Shown here: one piece after another, positions 8,227 through 17,891 of the stretch | How positions within the stretch are numbered: position 1 is the first letter of the stretch | Layout: each line of letters begins with the position of its first letter | Origin: Russula earlei | Taxonomy: Eukaryota > Basidiomycota > Agaricomycetes > Russulales > Russulaceae | Reading direction: 5' to 3' | Assembly: GCA_025769875.1 (NCBI GenBank) | Contig: JAGFNK010000388.1 | Span: forward strand, 1 to 50,461 | Length of the DNA: 50,461 bases | Notes under the pieces: model-generated | Databases searched by the model: none | What the model was told of the DNA's origin: nothing | What the model saw: only the letters and a program-made list of their open reading frames with translations | Position numbers and translations under genes: made by a program

Positions 8227-9765
8227 ATGAAAAGAAACAAGTACGCAAAGTTTCCGTGCTTTGCCGTTGCCATGCTTCTTACTTTATCGCAAGCCAAAGC
8301 CCAGCTGAGTTTTAGCGGGCAATTACGAACGCGGAGCGAGTTCCGCAATGGCACCGGTACATTGGCTACCATTGGCAGCACCCCATCTTTCTTTACGTCC
8401 CAACGTACCAGGCTTACATTCCATTACCGGTCCAGCCGCCTGGTTTTTCAAACCACCGTACAGGATGTGCGTGTATGGGGTCAGGATGCTTCTACCATTA
8501 ACAATGCAGATGGTACCCGGCTGGGTATCCATGAGGCATGGGCGGAGATTGTACTTTCCAATAAAAAAGATACGGCTATACACCAGTCGCCTGTGGATTA
8601 TTTTGGTATTAAGATCGGCAGGCAGGAACTGATATATGATGATAGCCGTTTATTGGGTAACCTGGATTGGCTGCAACAGGCCCGCCGGCATGATGCGGCG
8701 GTATTTAAGCTATTACATAAGGGTTGGCAGACTGATCTTGGCGTTGCTTTTAACCAGAACTCGGATGGATTTAACTATAACGGCACTTTTTATACACCGG
8801 GTAATGTGGCGCCTTATGTGAAAGATAGTAAAGGTAACCTGGTGGCTACTCCTGCAGGATTGATTCCTTTGGTGAATGCTTCGGGCGTTAGCAGTAAAAC
8901 GGGCACTCCTTCTTTTATTATTGCACCGGGCACTAACGGGATGAACCAGGATTATAAGGCTTTCCAGTATCTCTATGTTGCTAAGAAGATCGATGCTACC
9001 AAAATTACAGGCTTGTTCTTTACCGATCAGTTTGGTAAGTATGTGCTTGATTCAGTAAAAAATATTGCGGGGGCTGATACGGGCTATGTATATGGCAAGC
9101 GCTTTAACCAGAAAGGTGTTAATGCAAGATTTACCTATGGCATTAACATCACCAGCCAGTTTGGACACGCTAAGGAGTGGACCATTAATGCTGCTGCTTA
9201 TGGACAATCGGGGAATGATAAGGATGGATTGACCCTGGGTGGGTATACTACTACTGCTTCTCTTTCTTATACAGAACGGTTATTTGTTTTTACGGCGGGA
9301 TGGGATGTGTTGTCCGGTAACGATGCCTTTTCTACTTCTACTGCCAATCACCGGTTTGATCCTTTGTATGGTACCCCACATAAGTTTTGGGGATACATGG
9401 ATTACTTCTATACCGGTGCGCCTAACCCTGCTCCTGCCGGTGGTTTGAGCAACCCTTATTGTAAAATACGATATACTACGGCTAATAAAAGATGGAGCAA
9501 TGAACTGGTGTATAACTATTTCGCATTGGCAAAAGACATGAAGGATGGAACGGGTAACGCTCTCCCTAAATATTTAGGGAGCGAGTTTGATTTTGTGAGC
9601 ACTTACCAGTTAAACAAAATAACCACGCTGGAAGGTGGCCTGGCATTTATGAATGCCACTACCAGCATGGAATATGCCAAGGGTATTACACCCGGTACGG
9701 CGAGGCTGAATGGTAACTGGGCTTACCTGCAGATCAACATCAAACCGGAGTTCCTTATTAAATAA
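8227..9765 (+). CDS. Outer membrane porin, alginate-export-like
   Basis: I start this 512-residue protein at the ATG at 8227-8229, where it begins with a clean signal peptide (MKRNKYAKF...QAKAQ). A longer frame from 8158 would bury the signal. The mature protein opens with LSFSGQLRTRSEFRNG and continues as many amphipathic beta strands with regular aromatic residues, typical of the alginate-export family of outer membrane barrels. Members of this family are channels for small anions and sugars. Its place between nirD and the nitrate transporter gene suggests an outer membrane route for nitrate or nitrite; no biochemical proof of that can be read from the sequence. It lies 85 bases after nirD and 58 before the transporter gene. 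Confidence 0.82.
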   Translation: MKRNKYAKFPCFAVAMLLTLSQAKAQLSFSGQLRTRSEFRNGTGTLATIGSTPSFFTSQRTRLTFHYRSSRLVFQTTVQDVRVWGQDASTINNADGTRLGIHEAWAEIVLSNKKDTAIHQSPVDYFGIKIGRQELIYDDSRLLGNLDWLQQARRHDAAVFKLLHKGWQTDLGVAFNQNSDGFNYNGTFYTPGNVAPYVKDSKGNLVATPAGLIPLVNASGVSSKTGTPSFIIAPGTNGMNQDYKAFQYLYVAKKIDATKITGLFFTDQFGKYVLDSVKNIAGADTGYVYGKRFNQKGVNARFTYGINITSQFGHAKEWTINAAAYGQSGNDKDGLTLGGYTTTASLSYTERLFVFTAGWDVLSGNDAFSTSTANHRFDPLYGTPHKFWGYMDYFYTGAPNPAPAGGLSNPYCKIRYTTANKRWSNELVYNYFALAKDMKDGTGNALPKYLGSEFDFVSTYQLNKITTLEGGLAFMNATTSMEYAKGITPGTARLNGNWAYLQINIKPEFLIK

Positions 9766-9823
9766 GCAGCTTCTAACGATCGCCTGCTTTTGTATCAATT
9801 CATCCATCTTAAAATGATTATCC

Positions 9824-11137
9824 ATGTCAACATCTTCTACCTCTATACAACCACTTGATAAACTAAACATATTTAGCCTGAAGGGCGTGCAAATGAAGAC
9901 CTTTCATATTACGTGGCTGATGTTCTTTGTTTGCTTTTTTGGCTGGTTTGGCCTGGCTCCGTTAATGCCTACCATTCGTGCAGACCTTCATTTAACAAAA
10001 GCACAGGTGGGTAACCTGGTAATCGTTTCGGTGTCTACTACCATTATCGCAAGGCTTATTATTGGTAAACTGTGCGATACCTGGGGACCCCGTAAAACCG
10101 CTATCCGGTTGTTGATTGTGGGTTCACTGCCCGTATTCTTTGTGGGGCTTGCTAAAGACTATACCAGCTTTTTATTGTTCCGTGCGGGCATAGGTATCAT
10201 CGGCGCTTCTTTCGTGATCACCCAGTTTCATACTTCTATGATGTTTGCTTCGAAGATCAAGGGTACTGCGAATGCAGTGGCCGGTGGCTGGGGTAACCTG
10301 GGCGGTGGTATTACCAATATGACCATGCCATTGGTGTTTGCTGCTATTGTTGGTTTTGGCTATACCAAAAGCGTGGCGTGGCGTTATGCTATGATCCTGC
10401 CGGGCGTTATGATGCTGGTAGTGGCATGGTTGTATTACCGTTTTACAAAAGATACACCTAATGGTAACTATGATGAGATTGGGAGAACCAAAGCCACCGC
10501 TGCCAAAACAGATTGGAGCATACTGGCGGACTGGCGGATATGGGCGCTTACGTTTGCCTATGCCATGTGCTTTGGTATGGAGATCACTTTTGATAATGTG
10601 GCTTCTCTTCACTTCGTGGATACGTTTAAACTGTCGCAGGCCTCTGCGGGTTTCTGGGCGGGAGTGTTTGGTTTAATGAACCTGTTTGCCCGCGCATTGG
10701 GTGGTATTGTTTCTGATAAGATAGGTGGTAAATATGGTATGCGGGGTAAGGGTATTTTCCTGGCCGGCATGCTGTTGCTGGAGGGTGCGGGCATCATCTT
10801 ATTTGCACAGGCAGGTTCGTTGGGTATGGCTATTGTGAGCATGTTGTCTTTTGCTTTGTTTCTTAAGATGGCTAACGGCGCTACTTATGGTATTGTTCCT
10901 TTTATCAACGAGAAGAATGTGGGGTTGATCAGCGGTATTGTGGGCGCAGGCGGTAACCTGGGCGGTATGTTGTTTGGCTTCCTGTTTAAATCATCAAGCA
11001 TCAGCTATGTGCAGGCATTTACCTATATCGGTATTTCGGCTATGGTGATTGCGGGTGTAGTGGTGTTTACCAACTTCCAGCATAAGACTGTAAGAGCAGC
11101 AGAGACCGTGAGAGAACCGGAAATAGCTATGGCATAA
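9824..11137 (+). CDS. narK: Nitrate/nitrite transporter, NarK/NasA-type MFS
   Basis: The 437-residue protein is a major facilitator with about 12 membrane helices. It carries the two glycine-rich nitrate signatures of the NNP family: GGWGNLGGGITNM in helix 5 (about residues 153-165) and GIVGAGGNLGGMLFG in helix 11. The loop motif GKLCDTWGPRKT follows helix 2. It moves nitrate (and probably nitrite) across the inner membrane. The N-terminal 23 residues before MKTFHITW are polar, and a later start at 9893 is possible. Its place between the porin and nitrate reductase genes makes nitrate uptake for assimilation the likely role. Confidence 0.92.
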   Translation: MSTSSTSIQPLDKLNIFSLKGVQMKTFHITWLMFFVCFFGWFGLAPLMPTIRADLHLTKAQVGNLVIVSVSTTIIARLIIGKLCDTWGPRKTAIRLLIVGSLPVFFVGLAKDYTSFLLFRAGIGIIGASFVITQFHTSMMFASKIKGTANAVAGGWGNLGGGITNMTMPLVFAAIVGFGYTKSVAWRYAMILPGVMMLVVAWLYYRFTKDTPNGNYDEIGRTKATAAKTDWSILADWRIWALTFAYAMCFGMEITFDNVASLHFVDTFKLSQASAGFWAGVFGLMNLFARALGGIVSDKIGGKYGMRGKGIFLAGMLLLEGAGIILFAQAGSLGMAIVSMLSFALFLKMANGATYGIVPFINEKNVGLISGIVGAGGNLGGMLFGFLFKSSSISYVQAFTYIGISAMVIAGVVVFTNFQHKTVRAAETVREPEIAMA

Positions 11138-11152
11138 AAAGAACCAGGTGTG

Positions 11153-14100
11153 ATGTATACTACCGATAATACGAACAAGGCCGGGGTATTTAAAACCACT
11201 TGCTGTTACTGCGGTGTGGGTTGTGGTATTATCGTTACCACGGACCGCAGCGGCAAGTTACAGGTACAGGGTGATAAGATCATCCTGTTAACAGGGGTAT
11301 GCTTTGTTCGAAAGGGATGAACCTGCATTATACGGTTATGGATACGAGTGACCGGTTGTTATATCCTGAAATACGTTATCATAAAACAATGCCCAGGCAA
11401 AGGGTGTCCTGGGATACGGCATTGGACAGAGCAGCGGCTGTTTTTAAAACCCTGATCGATAAGTATGGGCCGGAGTCTGTTGCGTTCTATGCTTCGGGCC
11501 AGTGCCTTACGGAGGAGTATTACGTGGTGAATAAACTGATGAAGGGTTTTATTGGCAGTAATAATATTGATACCAACTCCCGGTTGTGTATGAGCAGCGC
11601 AGTGGCTGCTTATAAGATGAGCCTGGGGGAAGATAGCGTGCCTATTTCTTATGAGGATGTGGAGCTGGCGGATTGCCTGTTTGTGGCTGGTGCTAACCCT
11701 GCGTGGTGTCATCCTATCATATGGAGAAGAATAGAGGCGGCAAGGCAGGCTAACCCGCATGTAAAGATCATTGTGAGCGACCCCCGTAAAACACAAACCT
11801 GTGCTTATGCAGATATTCATTTGCAGCTGAAACCCGGTACTGATATCATATTGCATCATGCCATTGGCCGTGTGTTGATAGAGAATGGTGATATTGATAT
11901 TGCTTTTATTGAGGCGCATACAGAGGGGTTTGGTGCGTATTGCAGCAAAGTGATGGAGCGAAGTGTTACTGAAGCTGCTATTCTTTGTGATGTGCCTGAG
12001 GCATTGATCCGTAAGGCTGCGGCTTATATTGGCAATGCAAAAGGCTTTGTAAGTATGTGGACCATGGGGCTTAACCAAAGCGTAGCAGGCGTAAACAAAA
12101 ACCTTAGCCTTATCAATTTGAATCTTATTACCGGGCATATTGGCAAACCGGGTAGTGGTCCTTTTTCTTTAACGGGTCAACCCAATGCCATGGGTGGACG
12201 TGAAGTGGGGGGATTGGCTAATTTATTACCTGCCCACCGGAACCTGGCAAGCGAGGCTGACAGGCAGTATGTGCAAACCTTTTGGGGCGGTACTACCATT
12301 AGTGCGAAGCCGGGTTATACGGCTACGGAGATGTTTGAGGCATTGCATGATGGCCGGTTGAAGGCTATATGGATCATGGGAACTAACCCATTGGTGAGCT
12401 TACCGGATGTTCGGATGGCCGAGGAAGCTTTACGGAGAGCAAAGTTTGTAGTGGTGCAGGAAGTGAGCAACACACCGGAAACACTATTGTATGCGGATGT
12501 GGTATTACCTGCAGCTGCATGGGCAGAGAAAGAAGGCACTATGACGAATGCCGAGCGAAGGATCAGCCTTTTATCAAAGGTTACCACTCCACCCGGGGAG
12601 GCTTTGCCGGACGCGGAGATCATTTGCCGGTTTGCAAAAAAGATGGGGTATCATGGGTTTGATTTTGCAGATGCTTCCGCTATTTACGAGGAGCATTGCC
12701 GGTTGACAGCAGGTACCCATATTGATATCAGCGGGCTTAACTATGCAATACTGAGAGCACAACAAAGCGTACAATGGCCATATGGTAAACAGGCCGGCGC
12801 CGGTGGTACCAGGCGACTGTTTACAGATCACCGGTTCTATACCCCTTCTCAAAAAGCAAAGATCCATGCCTGTGATGATAGCAACCCGTCTGAAGCTACT
12901 ACCCCTGCTCTTCCATTGATCCTTACCACAGGGCGTATCCGGGACCAGTGGCATACCCGGAGCAAGACCGGTAAGGTGAATAAGCTGAACCAGCATATGC
13001 CGGAGGCTTTGCTGGAGATACACCCTGCTGATGCTGCTGCGAGAAACATTCATGATAACGACCTTGTTGAGATACATAACGGGAGAGGCAATGTTCGGGT
13101 GAAGGCGAAGTTGTCCCCTGATATCAAACCGGGTGTTGTATTCCTGCCCATGCATTGGGGTAAGGTATTGCAGAGCGATCTGAACCGGGCCAATAACCTT
13201 ACCAACAACCTGGTTGATCCTGTTTCGAAGGAGCCGGACTTTAAATTTTCTGCTGTACAGGTGGCGCTTTATACCAAGCCATTACAACGAATCATCGTAA
13301 TAGGGGCTGGCGCTGGCGCTTTTGGTTTTGTGAAGCGTTATCGTGCGCTTAATACCACCGACCCGATACAGGTTTTTAGCAAGGAGAACTTTCCTTTTTA
13401 TAACCGGGTGATGTTACCGGATTATATCAGTGGCACACAGCAGTGGGAGCAGTTGGTAAAAATGAAAGAGGAGGAGGAAGAAGCGCTGAACATTACACTG
13501 CATCGTGGTGTAAGCATTGAGCAGATTAACCGGGAGGAGAAGCTGGTGACAGATAGCAAGGGGCGCATACATTCCTATGATGTACTGCTGCTGGCAACGG
13601 GCAGCCGCGCGGCTTTGCTAAAAGACACACCTGCTTTGAATGGTATATTCAGTATGCGTAACAAGCCGGATGCGGATCATTTTAAAGCGCATATTGATCC
13701 TTCCAAAGGGAAGGTAATCATCGTAGGCGGTGGTTTGCTGGGCATAGAGCTGGCTGCTTCCTTGCGGGAGATGCATATTGAAGTGACTGTTATACAACGA
13801 AGCGCACGCCTGATGGACAGGCAGCTGGATACACTGGGTAGCCAGCTGTTGCGCGAGGAGCTGGAGGATAAGGGTATTGATATTTATTACAATGATGAGA
13901 TAGAGCGGTTTATTGGTAGTGTAACTGTTACCGGTGTTAAACTGAAGAGCGGCCGTACGATTGCCTGCCAGGGTGTTGTGATTGCTGCGGGGACCATACC
14001 CAATATTGAATTGGTGAAGGCTTGCGGACTGGCATTTAAACGGGGAGTTGTTGTGAATGAGTACCTCCTGACATCGGACCCCTCTATTTATGCAGTGGGT

Positions 14101-14688
14101 GAGATTGCGGAGTTTAACAATTTCCTGTATGGCATTACTGCTGCTGCCGAGGAGCAGGCGGCGATTGTTGCGAGACATTTGACTGGTGATATATCCGGTT
14201 ACTATAAAGGTTCTTTACTCATGAACATATTAAAGATGCATGGTACTGAGCTCTGCTCCCTGGGTATGGCGGAGGCTCCGGCGAATGATCCCAGTTATGA
14301 AGAAGTAGTGTTTATTGATAAGGCGAAGCGGTATTATAAGAAATGTATCATCCATAATGATCGGCTGGTGGGCGCTATCCTGATCGGTGACAAAACAGAG
14401 TTCCTGGAATTCAAGGACCTGATACAAAACAAAATAGAGTTATCGGATAAGCGATTGGAGCTATTACGCTCGGGGAAAAAAGCTGAACCCATTAAGGGTA
14501 AGCTGGTTTGTTCCTGCGGTAGTGTGGGCGAGGGTAATATACAACAACGGGTGAAGGAAGGGTTTACAGCACTAGCCGCTTTATGCCAGGCGTCCGGTGC
14601 AGGAATGGGATGCGGCAGCTGCCGGCCCGAGGTTCAAAACATTTTAGAAAAGGCATTGGAACAACCACAACTAATAGCTAACACCTAA
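11153..14688 (+). CDS. nasC: Assimilatory nitrate reductase fused to a NirB-like FAD/NAD(P)H module and BFD domain (frameshifted near the start)
   Basis: The gene begins 15 bases after narK and would encode about 1,178 residues. Its first 43 codons hold the [4Fe-4S] ligands (TCCYCGVGC). The frame then breaks between 11281 and 11282, where one base appears to be missing, and resumes as an intact 1,129-residue frame from 11299 that starts with the fourth ligand (MLCSKGMN). The molybdopterin (MopB) catalytic domain follows, with a likely Mo-ligand Cys in SRLCMSSAV. Then come the dinucleotide-binding domain (from about 12,910), a complete FAD/NAD(P)-binding module (VIGAGAGAFGF near 13,290; VGGGLLGIELA near 13,720) and a C-terminal BFD [2Fe-2S] domain (CSCGSVGEG...GMGCGSC). 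The enzyme should reduce nitrate to nitrite with electrons from NAD(P)H on one chain. Whether the break is real or a sequencing error is open; nasA is an equally usable symbol. Confidence 0.9.
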
Positions 14689-14696
14689 TCATCTAT

Positions 14697-16181
14697 ATGC
14701 TACAATCGTATACCATTATCATCAACTTTACAGGTGGCATTGTTTCACCGGGTTATCTGAAAGAAGTACTGACCATTGCGGGTAAAGCAGGTGTGTTGGA
14801 TGTACACTTCGGCTTACGGCAACAACTCATTATGGATATCCCGGCTAAACGATATGCCGGTTTTATGGAAGCTTGCCGGGAGAAGGATATTGTATTTTAT
14901 ACAGTACAAAAGGCTGTTCCGAATATCGTTAGCTCCTACCCTGCTATTGATATTTTTGTACATGATGGCTGGCTGAAAGGAGGTGTGTATAAAGATGTGT
15001 TTGATACTTTTCATTATACTCCGCGGTTAAAGATGAATATTTGTGATGGCAACCAAAGCCTTGCTCCTTTTTTTGAGGGCCATCTTAACTGGGTGTCTTC
15101 TTCGCGTACTCATTTCTGGTATTTATATATCCGTTTCCCGGGAACACCGGTTGTTTATTGCTGGCCGGTATGGGTGTATACCAATGATATGGCTGTACTG
15201 AGCCAACAAATAGAGGATGCTATCCTGCAAAGGGGTGAGTGCTACCAGTCAGATACTACCGCCCTATTTACAGAGATCAGTAACACTATTGTGTATACCT
15301 CTGCGCCTATAGAACAGGAGTTATCGTTGCCAGGGTTTGCGGTTCCCTATTATGAAGGATTTAACAGGAGTGGTGACTGTTACTGGCTGGGGATTTACCG
15401 GCGGGATGAATTGTACCCATTATCATTTATGTTGGATGTTTGCGCTGTTTGCCTGGAAACAAGGATAGGAGAATTGTATACCACCCCCTGGAAGAGTATT
15501 ATCATTAAGGGTATTGATCATGCACAACGACATTTATGGGATTATATATTGGGTAAGCATCGTATCAATGTACGTCATGCTGCGAATGAATTGAACTGGC
15601 AGGTGGAAGATCATACAGAGGAGGGGCTGGCATTGAAGCGCTACCTGATACGCCAGTTTGATAAGGAGGATGTGCGTACTTATGGGCTGTGCTTTGCTAT
15701 ACAAACCAGGGCGAGATCATCGATGTTTGGTTCCGTATTGATCAGGCGTCAACAAAACAAAAACCCGCACCGGTTGCGGACGCTGGACCGGTATGATATA
15801 TTGTATACAAAGGACTTTAACCCGAACTCTACGGAGTATCTCCTTTTCCGGGAGAACATGGAGAAGAGCTTTATTGGTACTTATCTTGTTTCGCTCTGTA
15901 AGCTGTTTTATGAACAACAAGGTACAGTAGATGCTTTACAACAATTTACCCATACCCAGCAGGCGCCTGTCAATATCCATACAGCCGTTAGCAGAACTTT
16001 GCATCAATGTACACAATGCTTTACTGTGTATGATGATCAGTATGGCGATGAGGACAATTGCATCCCGGCAGGCACATTGTTTAACCAGTTACCGGCTAAT
16101 TATGAGTGCGCATTGTGCGGCTCGGGCAAGGAGGTATTTACTACCATAGATGAAAAAGAGTTGGCCAGGTGTTTCCTATAG
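14697..16181 (+). CDS. Nitrite/sulfite-reductase-like protein with C-terminal rubredoxin domain
   Basis: The 494-residue protein starts 8 bases after the nitrate reductase stop. Residues about 5-80 resemble the ferredoxin-like half-domain of nitrite/sulfite reductases (GGIVSPGYLKEVLTIAGKAG, then GLRQQLIM). A second copy lies near 225-275 (YWLGIYRRDELYPLSF, ELYTTPWKSIIIKGI). The sirohaem/[4Fe-4S] cysteine pattern C-x5-C plus C-x3-C is absent; Cys249-x2-Cys252 is the only mid-protein pair. Residues about 436-483 are a clear rubredoxin: Cys438-x2-Cys441, 29 residues, Cys471-x2-Cys474, with PAGTLFNQLPANYECALCG. I infer an electron-transfer protein for nitrate reduction rather than a sirohaem enzyme. 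The function is not established from sequence, and it is the least ordinary gene of the operon. Its end overlaps the convergent mobA by 6 bases. Confidence 0.85.
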   Translation: MLQSYTIIINFTGGIVSPGYLKEVLTIAGKAGVLDVHFGLRQQLIMDIPAKRYAGFMEACREKDIVFYTVQKAVPNIVSSYPAIDIFVHDGWLKGGVYKDVFDTFHYTPRLKMNICDGNQSLAPFFEGHLNWVSSSRTHFWYLYIRFPGTPVVYCWPVWVYTNDMAVLSQQIEDAILQRGECYQSDTTALFTEISNTIVYTSAPIEQELSLPGFAVPYYEGFNRSGDCYWLGIYRRDELYPLSFMLDVCAVCLETRIGELYTTPWKSIIIKGIDHAQRHLWDYILGKHRINVRHAANELNWQVEDHTEEGLALKRYLIRQFDKEDVRTYGLCFAIQTRARSSMFGSVLIRRQQNKNPHRLRTLDRYDILYTKDFNPNSTEYLLFRENMEKSFIGTYLVSLCKLFYEQQGTVDALQQFTHTQQAPVNIHTAVSRTLHQCTQCFTVYDDQYGDEDNCIPAGTLFNQLPANYECALCGSGKEVFTTIDEKELARCFL

Positions 16182-16751
16182 ATCGGCAGGGCTATTAAAA
16201 TTGGCGAAGCCGGGCTCCCATGCGGGTGGTATAGCAGTGGATCGTGTATCCAATTGTTCCAATACATATTTGAGGCTATAGCGTTGTAATTGCCGGCGGG
16301 TATATAACGTATATATTTTCTGCAATCCCTTTGCTGTGTAGATGGCGCAAAGTGGTTCCAGCTCTTCCTGTTTGTGGAAGATATAGGCTTCTTTATCGTT
16401 GTGTTGGTATTGGTTGTATAGTTCCTGTAGTGTTTCCTGTTGCATATTGATCATATCGCAGGCGAGTATAAACAGGTCATCTGCCGGGTAATGTAGATGT
16501 GTGCTGAGGATACCGTGTAAAGGGCCACCTACTGATAAAGCAGGATCGTCTTTAACCAACCTATAGGTGCTATAGATCTTTTGAAAGATGGCGTGTTGGG
16601 ATTGATTGACCGATAATACAACAGGCATGGATAAGGCCGATAGTTTACCGGCAGCAAGCTGTGCCCAGGTGCCGGATACATGCGGGAGGAGCGCCTTATC
16701 GGTGCCCATCCGGGAGCTTTGTCCGCCGCATAAGACTACGCCTGTTAGCAT
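16176..16751 (-). CDS. mobA: Molybdenum cofactor guanylyltransferase
   Basis: The 191-residue protein has the MobA nucleotidyltransferase start LCGGQSSRMGTDKALL (residues 7-22), the phrase VGGPLHGIL and an acidic metal-site motif ACDM. MobA attaches GMP to molybdopterin to give the bis-MGD form of Moco, which enzymes of the nitrate reductase (DMSO reductase) family require. It is the last gene of the minus-strand Moco operon, 164 bases after the moaC-mogA gene, and converges with the rubredoxin gene with a 6-base overlap. It is near the usual family length. Confidence 0.9.
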   Translation of the reverse strand: MLTGVVLCGGQSSRMGTDKALLPHVSGTWAQLAAGKLSALSMPVVLSVNQSQHAIFQKIYSTYRLVKDDPALSVGGPLHGILSTHLHYPADDLFILACDMINMQQETLQELYNQYQHNDKEAYIFHKQEELEPLCAIYTAKGLQKIYTLYTRRQLQRYSLKYVLEQLDTRSTAIPPAWEPGFANFNSPADL

Positions 16752-16915
16752 GTTTTTGATAATGAGGGTTTGATGCCTGGTTAAAGATACTGACTAGTAT
16801 CTATAGGGGAGCATTACGGGAACATACTATGAGCACCGGAGTAATACCAAAGAACCATCGGGCCTGCATCGGGCTTATCCACATTTTGATGCAGTTTGTC
16901 ATAGAAGTGTCACAC

Positions 16916-17840
16916 TCATTCACCATTATTATCGTGCCTCATCCCTGCTGCTATTTTAAAGATGTGTATGATATAGGGAAACAATGCATCCATTGTTTCG
17001 ATGGCGCCACGGGTGGAGCCGGGTAAAGTGAGTACCAGTGTATGTTGTATAAATCCCGCTACCCCTCTTGATAACATGGCATAGGGTGTGCGTTGCTGTC
17101 CGTAGCTCCGGGCGGCTTCCATAATGCCGGGTATCTCCCTATCGAACAAAGGACTGATGGCTTCGGGTGTGATATCCCTGGGTGATAAGCCTGTACCACC
17201 GGTGAATAATACCAGGCTATATCCTTCTTCGCTTAACTGTTTTGCTTTGTTTTGGATGATCTCTTTTTCATCCGGTATAATGGTATATACAGCCGTTGAC
17301 AAGCCTTGTTGTTGCAGCTTTTGCATAACGGCTTTACCGGCCATGTCCTGTTTGCTGCCTGCTGCTACACTATCTGAACAAACCACTACTGCACATCGCA
17401 GGCCGGCTGTTGTATGGTCACTATAGTCACCTTTACCCCCTTTCTTACTGGCTAATTTAATCGTGGATATCTCAATGCCTTTGTCGATCGGCTTTAGCAT
17501 ATCATAAATGGTGAGGGCTGTTATGGAAGCGCCGTGCATGGCTTCTACTTCTACGCCCGTTTTATAGATGGTATGTACTTCTACGCTGATGAGGAGATTT
17601 AAACCCCTCTATGGTATAGGTGATAGCCGCATATTCAACAGGCAAAGGATGACAGTCGGGTATTACATCACTGGTTTTCTTGATGGCGAGTAATCCTGCT
17701 GCTCTTGCAAACTCAAACACATCTCCTTTGGGTACCTGCCTGTTCTGTATAGCATCGATCGTTTCCTGCTTTGATGTTTTTACAATGGCTGTTGCTATGG
17801 CCTTTCGTAAGCTGCTTACTTTGTGCGTGATGTCAACCAT
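16916..17840 (-). CDS. moaC: Bifunctional MoaC/MogA-type molybdopterin biosynthesis protein (frameshifted)
   Basis: The gene appears as two overlapping-function frames. The first (from 17840) has the MoaC N-terminus [28 protein letters not shown] and the active-site HPLP, then runs off frame after TYTIEG. The second (from about 17,595 to 16916) continues with MoaC residues [10 protein letters not shown]...DMLKPIDKG and then a MogA/MoaB domain with [10 protein letters not shown]. One extra base in the TTTAAA run at 17598-17603 explains the break; joined, it would be about 307 residues. MoaC forms cyclic pyranopterin monophosphate after MoaA, and the MogA/MoaB-type domain adenylylates molybdopterin. 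A MoaC-MogA-type fusion is, as I recall, common in Bacteroidota. The break is probably a sequencing error in a short homopolymer. Confidence 0.85.
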
Positions 17841-17846
17841 AGAACA

Positions 17847-17875
17847 ATTATTAATGATGAATTATTAATGATAAG
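17847..17875. repeat. AT-rich tandem phrase upstream of moaC
   Basis: The 13-base phrase AATTATTAATGAT occurs twice with a 14-base period (17847-17859 and 17861-17873), in the 51-base gap between moaE and moaC. It resembles the other short AT-rich repeats at gene borders in this window. Confidence 0.45.
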
Positions 17876-17891
17876 TTGGGAGGATATATGT

